The notes beneath the pieces were generated by a model. That model did not search any database. It was given only the letters and a program-made list of their open reading frames with translations, and was not told where the DNA came from. DNA of 13,849 bases from CAVVSD01 sp963757125 (GTDB taxonomy: Bacteria; Actinomycetota; Thermoleophilia; Solirubrobacterales; Solirubrobacteraceae), in the NCBI GenBank assembly GCA_963757125.1, contig CAVWQP010000008.1, positions 1 through 13,849 of the forward strand, in the 5' to 3' direction. Each line of letters opens with the position of its first letter. The first letter of the stretch is position 1. Shown in pieces: positions 1 to 6,413 of this stretch. Made by a program: the position numbers and the translations under genes.

Positions 1-19
1 GCGGCCGGCGTCCTGTAGC

Positions 20-495
20 TCAGCAGGCGACCGGGCGGCGCCCGCAGCAGGACCGCTCGCCGGTCTCCGCGAAGGCGTGCTTGAAGGTGAACGCGTGCGG
101 CGTCGAGCCGTCGCGCTCGAGCAGCGCCAGGCGGTCCATGCCCTCCTCCACCGAGGACATGCCCGTCGGGCACCCACCAGAGCGCCATGTGGGCGGACAC
201 GCGCGAACGGAACCACTCGCGCCGGCGGCGCATCACCGCCAGGTGGTCGCTCGAGTAGACGAAGTCCCACAGTGCGTCGGCGGACTCCCAGACCGACATG
301 TTCACGATGACCAGCGGGTCGGGATCGATCCGGATCGACGTCGCGTCGCCGTCCGCGGTCTGCAGCCGCCACACGAAGCCGGTCGCGGCGTCGGCGAGGG
401 CGTTCACCTCGTCCAGCGCGCCGACGAACTCGGCGAGACGCGGGCTGTGCAGGGGTTCCTTCGCGGTGGCGACGTTGATCTGCGCCGAGCTGCAT
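20..495 (-). pseudogene. DUF3291 family protein, two frameshifts
   Basis: Read on the minus strand, the segment gives the DUF3291 pattern: NVATAKEPLHSPRLAEFVGA near the N-terminus, then FVWRLQ, a 'VIVNMSVWESADALWDFVYS' block, MALWWVPDGH, and HAFTFKHAF before a TGA at 20-22. DUF3291 is a small ferredoxin-like-fold family of unknown role related to heme-degrading/ABM monooxygenase folds; no reaction can be assigned. An extra base near 486 breaks the expected LAQINVA start, and another near 168 breaks the segment after VPDGH. The ATG at 495 is preferred over the in-frame ATG at 504 because GAGAGG (505-510) sits nine bases before it but directly abuts the other. About 158 residues if repaired, near the family's usual length. 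Divergent from the PiT operon. Identity is fairly sure; whether the breaks are real is not. Confidence 0.72.
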
Positions 496-504
496 CCGGG
501 CCAT

Positions 505-510
505 CCTCTC
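505..510 (-). promoter_or_regulatory. Shine-Dalgarno for the DUF3291 gene
   Basis: GAGAGG on the minus strand lies nine bases before the ATG at 495 and zero bases before the in-frame ATG at 504. The spacing favours 495 as the start. Confidence 0.4.
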
Positions 511-511
511 A

Positions 512-529
512 CATGAACGTGTGAACATG
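512..529. repeat. Tandem TGAAC(G/A)TG repeat in the divergent DUF3291/PiT gap
   Basis: TGAACGTG (514-521) is followed at once by TGAACATG (522-529), one mismatch apart. The 18-base block also begins and ends with CATG, so it reads partly as a palindrome. It lies just upstream of the DUF3291 start and about 50 bases upstream of the PiT start. A regulator-binding site is possible. The 8-base period does not match the 11-base units of Streptomyces PhoP boxes. Confidence 0.3.
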
Positions 530-565
530 CAGTAGCCGCATCTGTTCGCGGCCCGGAACGCGATC

Positions 566-571
566 TAGGTT
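566..571 (+). promoter_or_regulatory. -10 box of PiT operon, leaderless type
   Basis: TAGGTT fits the actinobacterial TANNNT -10 consensus and ends eight bases before the GTG start at 580. There is no Shine-Dalgarno between them, so the transcript would start at or next to the start codon. No convincing -35 hexamer is visible. Five other starts in the window show the same layout. Confidence 0.55.
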
Positions 572-579
572 CGCGAACC
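568..579. promoter_or_regulatory. Perfect 12-bp palindrome at the PiT start, candidate operator
   Basis: GGTTCGCGAACC is a perfect 12-base palindrome that overlaps the end of the -10 box and abuts the GTG start codon. A second GTTCGCG lies at 544-550, 25 bases upstream of the copy inside the palindrome, and GGAAC lies at 555-559. A repressor bound here would cover the -10 box and transcription start. The regulator is unknown. Confidence 0.45.
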
Positions 580-1751
580 GTGTCCAGCGACATCATCCTC
601 GTCCTGGTGGTCGTCGCCGCGCTCGCGTTCGACTTCACCAACGGCTTCCACGACACCGCCAACGCGATGGCGACGACGATCGCCACCGGCGCGCTCAAGC
701 CCAAGGTCGCGGTCGACGATCGCCGCGATCCTGAACTTCGTCGGCGCGTTCATCTCGCTGAAGGTCGCCGCGACCGTCGCGGGCGGGATCGTCGACGCCG
801 ACGTCGATCACGCCCGACGGTCGTCTTCGGCGGGCTCATCGGCGCGATCGCCTGGAACCTCGCGACCTGGTGGTTCGGGCTGCCGTCGTCGTCGTCGCAC
901 GCGCTGATCGGCGGCGTCGTCGGCTCGACGCTCGTCGCCGCCGGGCAGCGCCGCGGTCGAGGTCGACGGGATCATCTCGAAGGTGCATCGTCCCGGCGAT
1001 CGCCTCGCCGCTCGTCGCGGGCCTCATCGCCGCGCTCGGCGTCTTCCTCGTCTACCGGCTCATCCGCCGCTTCGCGCGCGAGCGCGCCGAGCGCGAGTTC
1101 CGCTGGGCGCAGGTCGCGTCGTCGTCGATGGTCGCGCTCGCCCACGGCACGAACGACGCGCAGAAGACGATGGGCGTCATCTCGCCTCGCGCTGATCGCC
1201 AACGGCTACCTCAAGGGCGGCGACGACTTCGACGTGCCGACCTGGGTCGTGGTCAGCTGCGCGACCGCGATCGCGCTCGGCACCTACACCGGCGGCTGGC
1301 GGATCATCCAGACGCTCGGCACGAAGGTCGTCGAGGTGCGCCCGCCGCAGGGCTTCGGCTCCGAGGCCGTCGCCGCGACGGTCATCCTCGCCTCGTCGCA
1401 CGCCGGCTACCCGCTCTCGACGACGCAGGTCGTCTCCGGCGCGGTCACCGGCTCCGGCGTCGGGCGGCCGGGCGCGGCCGTCAACTGGGTCGTCGCGCGG
1501 CCGGATCGTCGTCGGCTGGCTGCTGACGCTGCCGGCCGCGGCCGCCGTCGGCGGCGCTCGTCTTCGCGATCATCGAGCTGCTCGGCGGCGGCGCGTCGGG
1601 CCCGATCGTCGTCGGCGTCGCGCTCGCGGTCGGCTGCTTCTTGCTCTGGCGCGCGAACCGCGCGCAGGCGGTCGAGCCGGAGGAGACGATCTCCGAGAAC
1701 CCGGCTTCGGCCCGGGCGCGACGCCCGCGCCGGCAGCCGGTGGCGGCATGA
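580..1751 (+). pseudogene. pit: PiT family inorganic phosphate transporter, eight frameshifts
   Basis: PiT carriers are membrane proteins that bring in phosphate, usually as neutral metal-phosphate complexes, driven by protons. Both halves of the family's internal duplication are visible: DFTNGFHDTANAMATT near residue 15, and ALAHGTNDAQKTMGV in the second half. Other hallmarks are NLATWWFGLPSSSSHALIGG and ASSHAGYPLSTTQVVSGAV. The reading frame changes eight times, each explained by one extra base: near 715, 806, 814, 946, 985, 1185, 1498 and 1553. Removing them gives one continuous protein of about 387 residues ending at the TGA at 1749, which overlaps the next ATG. The tail after 1708 could instead be read in another frame as a Gly/Pro/Ala-rich end. 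First gene of the PiT-membrane protein-HAD-CorA run. Identity is near certain; as written it cannot make the carrier. Confidence 0.88.
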
Positions 1752-1987
1752 TCGCGCACTCGTCGACTGGGACGCTGCTCGGCAAGGCGGTCTACGTCTC
1801 GGTCGTCTTCGGCCTCGGCGTGTGTCGTCGCCGGCGCTCGCCGTCGTCGCGCCTCGCTGCGCGCGCAGGACGACGCGCGCGGCGGCGCCAGGGCGGTGCG
1901 TCGGCGTCTGACGCGGTGATCACGGTCGTGTGCGTCGCCGCGCTCGCCGCCGCGATCGTCGGCGGCATCTGGGTGATGACGCAATGA
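1748..1987 (+). CDS. Small two-helix membrane protein of the PiT operon
   Basis: The ATG overlaps the PiT stop (ATGA), and its TGA at 1985 overlaps the next ATG in the same way. The 79-residue reading frame starts with a hydrophobic stretch (KAVYVSVVFGLGV) and ends with another (VAALAAAIVGGIWVM), so two membrane helices are likely. The middle (about 1823-1900) is Arg-rich as written. Other frames there give ALAVVA and SLRAQDDARGG, which would extend helix 1 and form a charged loop, so further indels that cancel out are likely. No family recognised. Its place between PiT and HAD suggests an accessory to the transporter, but that is only context. Confidence 0.5.
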   Translation: MIAHSSTGTLLGKAVYVSVVFGLGVCRRRRSPSSRLAARAGRRARRRQGGASASDAVITVVCVAALAAAIVGGIWVMTQ

Positions 1988-2509
1988 GCCGACCGATCGT
2001 CGACACCGGGCGGCCGCGGCCGGTCACGACCGTGCTCGACATGCTGCGCGCGCGCATCGACCACGACACGTTCGACGCGGCGATGTTCTCGCTCGAGAGC
2101 GTCGCTCGCCGACCTCGGCTACGGCGACGTCCGCCCGCTGCCGGGCTCGATCGCGTGGATCGACCGCGCTGCGCGCCGAGGGCAAGCGGATCGCGGTCGT
2201 CTCCTCCGGGGAGCGGGCGCCGAGGCGCGCGCTCGAGCTCGCCGGCATCGCGCGACCGCTTCGACGTCGATCGTGTCGGGTCCGCGCACCGCAGGCACGC
2301 TCCGCCAAGCGCTCGAGGAGCTCGGCGTCACGGCCGAGCGGGCCGTCGTGGTGGACGTCGGCCCGACGGCTGACGCCGCGCCGCAGGCGGGGCGCACGCT
2401 CGCGATCGCCGTCGCCCGCGGCGCGGCGACCCCCGAGGAGCTGCGCCAGGGCGGCGCCGACGCGGTCGTCGCGGACCTGCAGGAGCTGCTCGGGCCGCTC
2501 TCCGGCTGA
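1984..2509 (+). pseudogene. HAD-like protein without the catalytic aspartates, four frameshifts
   Basis: Removing single extra bases near 2104, 2168, about 2250 and about 2270 gives one protein of about 173 residues with the HAD layout. After an N-terminal helix comes the motif I strand AAMFSLESVLADLGYGD, then LRAEGKRIAVVSSGE (motif II Ser), FDVIVSGPRTAGTLRQALEE, AVVVDVGPTADAAPQAGR (motif IV region) and AIAVARGAATPEEL. HAD phosphatases use a DxD pair in motif I; here the positions read SLE, so nucleophile and acid/base are both absent, and the motif III lysine is not obvious. It may be a binding or regulatory relative rather than a phosphatase. The motif I codons lie 5' of the first indel and look clean. 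Starts on an ATGA overlap and its stop abuts the corA GTG. Confidence 0.62.
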
Positions 2510-3414
2510 GTGCTGGTCGACGCCGTCCACCTCGGGTTCGACTGGCTCTCGTTCGTCGACCCCTCCCGTGAGGAGTTGCTCGAGCTGCAGGCGCGCTTCG
2601 GCCTGCACGAGGTCGCCGTGAGGGACATCCTCCTGCGTCACGACCGCCCGAAGTTCGAGGCGTATCCGGACGACGTGTACTTCGTGGTCCTGCGGACCGC
2701 CTACTACGGCTCCGACGCGCGGGCGCACTTCGGCGAGCTCGCCGTCTTCCTCGGGCGCGACTTCGGCGTCACCTGTCGCAAGGGTGGCGCGCATGCCCAG
2801 GGCAGCGCTCGCGCCGCGCTCGAGGCGCGTCCCGACCTGCTGGTGCACGGCGTCGGCGCCGTGCTGTGGGCGATCCTCGCGAAGGTCGTCGGGGACATCC
2901 GCCCCGTCGTGGACCAGCTCGACGACGACCTCATCGATCTCGAGGCCGACGTGTTCTCCGACACCGACTCCGATCCCACGCGGCGGATCTTCGACCTGCG
3001 CCAGCAGCTGTCGCACCTGTACCGCGCCGTGCATCCGATGGTCGGCCCCCTCGACGCGATCGAGCACGGGGCGTACGCACGCCTGGAGTCGATGCGGCGC
3101 TACCTGCGCGACGTCGCCGACGAGCTCAAGCTCCTGCACGAGGACATCGGCTCCCAGCGCGACCGGCTGACGTCGGTGCTGGAGGCGAACCTCGCGCTCA
3201 TCGCGCACCGCCAGAACCAGTCGCTGCGCAAGATCTCGGGCTGGGCCAGGTGATCCTCGCCGTCCCGACGCTCATCGCGGGGGTCTTCTGAATGCAGCAC
3301 TTCCAGACCGTGCCGGGCAGCGGCTGGCACGGCGGCTTCATCCTGTGCCTCGCCCTCATGGCGCTCGCCGCCGTCGTCCTCTACGTGAGCCTGCGGCGCG
3401 CGCGCTGGATGTGA
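2510..3414 (+). CDS. corA: CorA-type Mg2+ transporter, broken in the membrane segment
   Basis: CorA is a pentameric Mg2+/Co2+ channel with a cytoplasmic funnel and two C-terminal membrane helices. The first 247 codons (to the TGA at 3251) are intact: LHEVAVRDILLRHDRPKFE, then DDVYFVVLRT, FLGRDFGVTCRKG, the long helix with DQLDDDLIDLEADVF, and NQSLRKISGWA at the start of TM1. One base seems missing near 3247; restoring it gives AQVILAVPTLIAGVF. The next codon is TGA (3289), followed by MQHFQTVPGSGWHGGF and a second helix, ending at 3414. The family's GMN loop should stand where stop-Met-Gln stands. Starts with GTG directly after the HAD stop, so probably translationally coupled. As written, a channel-dead truncated protein; identity is certain. 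Confidence 0.85.
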
Positions 3415-4249
3415 TCAGGCGAACGCGTCGCGGTGCGCCCGCACCCACGCGGCGAACGTCGCCGGCTCGCGACCGAGCACGTCGCGAACCGTCGGCTGCA
3501 CGACGGACTCGTCGAGCGTGCCAAGCGCGAAGAAGCTCGGGAGCACCGTTGGCGTAGCCGGCGGGCAGCGTGGCGTGCAGGTCTGCGCGGCGGCCTCCGA
3601 GTCGGACTGCGCGTCGTAGCGCAGCGCGCGCCCGGGGACCTCGCCCAGGATGCGGACGCGGTCGGCCGGCGCGAGCGACTCGGGCCCGCTCAGGCGCAGT
3701 GCGCGGCCGCCGAGGTCGCCCTCGACGAGGGCGTGCGCCGCGACCGCCGCGATGTCTGCGGGATCGATCGTCGCGACGTGCACGCCGTCGAACGGCGCGC
3801 GCACGACGTCGCCGGCGCGGACCTGCTGGCCCTGTCCAGCGCGTTGGTCATGAAGCTGTTCGGCCGCAGGAACGTCCACTTCAGGCCGGAGGCGCGGACG
3901 TCGGCTTCGGCTTGCATCTGGTAGCGCGCGACCGCGTTGTCGAGGTCGCTGCCCTCCACGGTGCTCCCGGAGAGGAGGACGGCCCGGCGGACCCCCGCGC
4001 CGCGCGCGAGGGACAGCAGATGGGTCATGCGGTCGTAGCCGCTAAGGAGGAACACGCCGTCGACGCCTTCGAGGGCGCCGGCCCAGTCCGCGGGCCGGGT
4101 GAGGTCGCCGGCGATCGTCCTGACGCCGTCGGGGAACGACGCCTTGGACGGGTCTCGGGCGAGCGCGCGCCGTCCACGCCGTCGGCATGGAGGGCGCGCA
4201 CGAGCGCGCCGCCGACGTTGCCGGTCGCGCCGGTCACGAGGATGGCCAT
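3415..4249 (-). CDS. NmrA-like NAD(P)-binding protein, frameshifted
   Basis: Atypical short-chain dehydrogenase/NmrA family: proteins with a Rossmann fold that bind NAD(P)H and act as redox sensors or reductases. The N-terminus MAILVTGATGNVGGALVRAL holds the dinucleotide-binding GATGNVG at residues 7-13. DWAGALEGVDGVFLLSG, RRAVLLSGSTVEG and LKWTFLRPNSFMTNAL follow, then DVVRAPFDGVHVATIDPADI and the family-typical end TLDESVVQPTVRDVLGREP. The frame is broken by an apparent missing base near 4170, another near 3845, and a pair that cancel between about 3550 and 3590. About 278 residues if repaired. The C-terminal 154 codons read nearly clean. It meets corA end to end with no gap. The ArsR-like gene lies just upstream on the same strand and may control it. 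Confidence 0.75.
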
Positions 4250-4260
4250 GCCTCGGGAGG

Positions 4261-4472
4261 CTACGCCGCCGACGGACGCGGCAGAGGTCCTCCAGCGCAC
4301 CGGGGGCGACCCGGTAGTAGCCGTACGGGCCGCGCTGCTCGCGGACCAGATGCCCGCGCGGCGAGCTTGCGGAGGTGGTGGCTGGCGGTCGGGTGATGCA
4401 GGCCGAGCTGCTTGTCCTGGAGATCGCGTCCGTGCAGCTCGCCGCCGGGGCGTGCAGCAGCTGCGCGTGCAA
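4261..4472 (-). pseudogene. ArsR-type HTH regulator, truncated and frameshifted
   Basis: The minus strand encodes winged-helix pieces in different frames: QLLHAP, GGELHGRDLQ, the recognition region LGLHHPTASHHLRKLA, and the wing plus last helix HLVREQRGPYGYYRVAPGAL. This is the ArsR/SmtB pattern (small dimeric repressors). An indel near 4444 and another near 4365 separate the pieces. The TAG at 4261 (minus) is the likely stop. The usual first helix (…DPTRLRIL…) is missing: a TGA directly precedes the TTG at 4472, so the gene is N-terminally truncated or starts there. It ends 12 bases before the NmrA-like start, suggesting one transcript. No metal-binding cysteine motif is seen, so the signal is unknown. 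Confidence 0.55.
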
Positions 4473-4533
4473 TCAAAAGGGACCGACGGACGCCGGGGCC
4501 GATCCCGGCACCGGCCGCCCGCCGACAACGATG

Positions 4534-4540
4534 AGAGGAG
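4534..4540 (+). promoter_or_regulatory. Shine-Dalgarno for the small membrane protein at 4548
   Basis: AGAGGAG lies seven bases before the ATG at 4548. It is one of the few clear ribosome binding sites in the window and fixes this start. Confidence 0.6.
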
Positions 4541-4547
4541 CGCAGCG

Positions 4548-4796
4548 ATGCGCACGCACTTCATCTCCCGGCTGGCACTTCTGCTCACGGCAGACTGCCT
4601 CGTGGTCGCCGGCCAGGTCTGGACCGGCGGCACCCTGCAGTGGCTGTTCGTCGCGGGCGGCGCGGTCATGATCCTCATCGCGGCGGCCGACGCCGTCCGC
4701 GAGCACGTGGGTCAGCGCGCCCTCAAGTGGTGGTCCTTCGCGTCGGCCGTGGCTCTCGCCGCGCTCAGCCGATCGGGCTCATCGAGCTCAGCGTGA
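4548..4796 (+). CDS. Small membrane protein, unknown function
   Basis: An 82-residue frame with a good Shine-Dalgarno. Hydrophobic segments are LALLLTADCLVVAGQVW (about 9-25), WLFVAGGAVMILIAAADAV (about 32-50) and WWSFASAVALAAL (about 62-74), so two or three membrane helices. The tail reads SRSGSSSSA to a TGA at 4794. One base shifted, the same DNA gives IGLIELSVTGRD, which continues the third helix and would end at the TAG at 4885, so a missing or extra base near 4770 is possible. No family recognised. Divergent from the ArsR/NmrA pair, with about 75 bases between them. Confidence 0.55.
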   Translation: MRTHFISRLALLLTADCLVVAGQVWTGGTLQWLFVAGGAVMILIAAADAVREHVGQRALKWWSFASAVALAALSRSGSSSSA

Positions 4797-4831
4797 CCGG
4801 CCGCGACCGGACTGGGGCAATGGGGAGGACC

Positions 4832-4863
4832 CGCGGGCGGGGCGCCGGTGCGTCCCGCCCGCG
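4832..4863 (+). terminator. Strong GC hairpin between small membrane gene and LLM gene
   Basis: CGCGGGCGGG (4832-4841) and CCCGCCCGCG (4854-4863) are perfect 10-base inverted repeats around a 12-base loop. No T-run follows, so a classical Rho-independent terminator is not proven, but high-GC actinobacteria often use such hairpins. It separates the gene ending at 4796 from the next promoter at 4885. Confidence 0.45.
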
Positions 4864-4884
4864 CTCGTACCGGTGCAGGGCGGG

Positions 4885-4890
4885 TAGATG
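4885..4890 (+). promoter_or_regulatory. -10-like box of the LLM gene, leaderless type
   Basis: TAGATG ends seven bases before the ATG at 4898, without a Shine-Dalgarno. It differs from TANNNT only at the last base. Same layout as the box before the PiT gene. Confidence 0.4.
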
Positions 4891-4897
4891 CCTTCGC

Positions 4898-5767
4898 ATG
4901 GAACTTGGCATCCACTACGCGAACTTCACGCTCCCCGGCGGCGCCGAGCGCGCCGCGCCGACCCTCCTCGATACCGCCCGCGCGGCGGAGGAGATCGGCT
5001 GCACGAACTTCACCCTCATGGACCACTTCTTCCAGCTCGAGGGGCTGGGGGGCGCGCTCGAGCCGATGCTGGAGGGCTACACGGCCCTCGGGTTCCTCGC
5101 GGGCCAGACCGAGCGCATGACGCTGGGCCTGCTGGTCACCGGCGTCACCTACCGCCACCCGGGGCTCCTGGCCAAGACGATGACGACGCTCGACGTCCTC
5201 TCCGGCGGCCGCGGCATGCTCGGCATCGGGGCGGCGTGGTACGAGCGCGAGCACCTCGGGCTCGGCGTGCCGTACCCGTCGATGGGCGAGCGGTTCGAGC
5301 GCCTGGAGGAGACGCTGCAGATCTGCCTCCAGATGTGGAGCGACGACGAGGGCCCCTACGAGGGCAAGCACTTCCAGCTCGCGGAGACGATCTGCCGCCC
5401 GGCGCCGATCTCCTCGCCGCGTCCGAAGATCCTCATCGGAGGCAGCGGGGAGCGCAAGACCCTGCGGTTCGTCGCCCGCTACGCGGACGCCTGCAACCTC
5501 TTCCCCGCCGGCCACGACGAGGTCGCGCACAAGCTCGAGGTGCTCGCCGGCCACTGCGAGACGGAGGGCCGCGACCCGACGGAGATCGAGCGCACGATCC
5601 TCGCGATGACCGACCCGTCGGAGGACGTCGACGCCTTCCTCAAGGAGATGGAGGGCTACGCGCGCGTCGGCATCGAGAAGGTGATGCTCGTGCCGGGCAC
5701 CGACGACCCGCCCGGGCTCGTGCGTGACATCGGGGAGCGCGTGCTGCCGCGGCTGCGTGAGCTGTAG
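4898..5767 (+). CDS. LLM class F420-dependent oxidoreductase, Rv1855c type
   Basis: A 289-residue luciferase-like (beta/alpha)8 barrel flavin/F420 enzyme. The pattern matches the TIGR03560 (Rv1855c) group: IHYANFTLPGG at the start, TNFTLMDHFFQLEGLGG, the stretch LLVTGVTYRHPGLLAKTMTT, LDVLSGGRGMLGIGAAWYER, FERLEETLQICLQMW, PKILIGGSGERKTLRFVARY and ADACNLF. Such enzymes move hydride between the deazaflavin F420 and a substrate that is usually unknown; the substrate here cannot be read from sequence. Complete, no frameshift. The start is chosen because the conserved barrel begins at once and the -10-like box sits seven bases upstream. Its stop TAG doubles as the start of the next gene's -10 box, so the GST-like gene may have both its own promoter and read-through. 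Confidence 0.92.
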   Translation: MELGIHYANFTLPGGAERAAPTLLDTARAAEEIGCTNFTLMDHFFQLEGLGGALEPMLEGYTALGFLAGQTERMTLGLLVTGVTYRHPGLLAKTMTTLDVLSGGRGMLGIGAAWYEREHLGLGVPYPSMGERFERLEETLQICLQMWSDDEGPYEGKHFQLAETICRPAPISSPRPKILIGGSGERKTLRFVARYADACNLFPAGHDEVAHKLEVLAGHCETEGRDPTEIERTILAMTDPSEDVDAFLKEMEGYARVGIEKVMLVPGTDDPPGLVRDIGERVLPRLREL

Positions 5768-5770
5768 GTT
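5765..5770 (+). promoter_or_regulatory. -10 box of the GST-like gene, overlapping the LLM stop codon
   Basis: TAGGTT, identical to the PiT box, ends seven bases before the GTG at 5778. Its TAG is also the LLM stop codon. No Shine-Dalgarno is seen, which fits a leaderless start. Confidence 0.5.
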
Positions 5771-5777
5771 GCCGCCC

Positions 5778-6385
5778 GTGATCCGCCTCTACCACCGACC
5801 GAGGGCCGGCCGCCCAGTGCGGGCCGCCTGGACCCTGGAGGAGGCAGAATCTCCTTCGAGATCGTCCGCCTGAGCATGGACGAGACGCGCGCCGCCGAGC
5901 ACCTCGAGCGCCACCCGCTGGGCCGCGTGCCGGTGCTGGAGGACGACGACGGCGTGCTGTACGAGTCCGCCGCGGTCTGCATGCACATCGCCGACCTGGT
6001 GCCGGAGGCGGGACTGATCCCGCCGCCGGGATCGCGGGACCGAGCGCTCGTCTACCAGTGGGTGCTGTTCGCGATGACCGAGATCGAGCCCGCGTTCCTC
6101 CCGCTGCTGCCGCACCGCACGACCGACCCGGAGGCGATGACGGCGGCGCGCGCGCTGCTGCAGGAACGCCTCGAGGTGGTCGAGCGCGCGCTGGACGGTC
6201 GCGAGTTCCTCGTGGGCGACTCACTGACCGTCGCCGACGTGGTCATGGGATCGCTCGCCTCCGACATCGTCGGGCTCGGGCACGCGGAGGGCTTCCCTGC
6301 GATCGCGGCGTGGGTCGAGCGGCTCGAGGCGCGCCCGGCGCGCGAGCGTGCGGTCGCGGCGGTCGGCCTGAGCGCCGCTGCATAG
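5778..6385 (+). CDS. Glutathione S-transferase-like protein, one frameshift
   Basis: Two-domain GST fold. The thioredoxin-like N-domain starts with MIRLYHRP and VRAAWTLEEA, then after a break ISFEIVRLSMDETRA, with the cis-proline motif GRVPVLEDDDG and the glutathione-contact ES in YESAAVCMHIADLV. The helical C-domain has REFLVGDSLTVADVVMGSLA. One base seems missing near 5845: the GTG frame runs to EEA, and the rest is read from the next frame to the TAG at 6383. About 202 residues if repaired, normal for the family. The usual catalytic Ser/Cys/Tyr in the first loop is not obvious (RPRAGRP). Most actinobacteria lack glutathione, so the thiol may be another one or the role non-catalytic. Lies between an F420 oxidoreductase and an SDR. 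Confidence 0.8.
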
Positions 6386-6388
6386 ACA
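6383..6388 (+). promoter_or_regulatory. Possible -10 box before the SDR gene
   Basis: TAGACA overlaps the GST-like stop codon, as the similar boxes at 5765 and 9504 overlap theirs. It lies 25 bases from the SDR start, so it would give a short leader carrying the Shine-Dalgarno. The last base is A rather than T; weak. Confidence 0.25.
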
Positions 6389-6400
6389 GTCGGCTTCGAC

Positions 6401-6407
6401 GGAGGAG
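6401..6407 (+). promoter_or_regulatory. Shine-Dalgarno for the SDR gene
   Basis: GGAGGAG lies six bases before the ATG at 6414. It fixes the SDR start and contrasts with the neighbouring starts, which lack one. Confidence 0.75.
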
Positions 6408-6413
6408 ACGGAC

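Noticed and set aside
77..524. Plus-strand open frames in the first 500 bases
   Set aside because: The minus strand gives a clear DUF3291 pattern; the plus frames are low-complexity shadows.
512..579. PhoP (PHO) box controlling PiT
   Set aside because: GTTC-like elements are present, but spacing (8, 12-13, 25) does not give 11-base direct repeats; kept only as a generic operator candidate.
580..1751. Programmed frameshifting in PiT
   Set aside because: Eight shifts without slippery sites cannot be programmed; errors or inactivation explain them.
2024..3208. A 394-codon open frame on the minus strand opposite HAD and corA
   Set aside because: No recognisable motifs; the plus strand clearly encodes CorA.
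4832..4863. Riboswitch before the LLM gene
   Set aside because: Only one simple stem is visible; no aptamer consensus recognised.
4712..5554. A 280-codon minus-strand frame opposite the LLM gene
   Set aside because: Biased composition, no motif, and the plus strand is a textbook F420 oxidoreductase.
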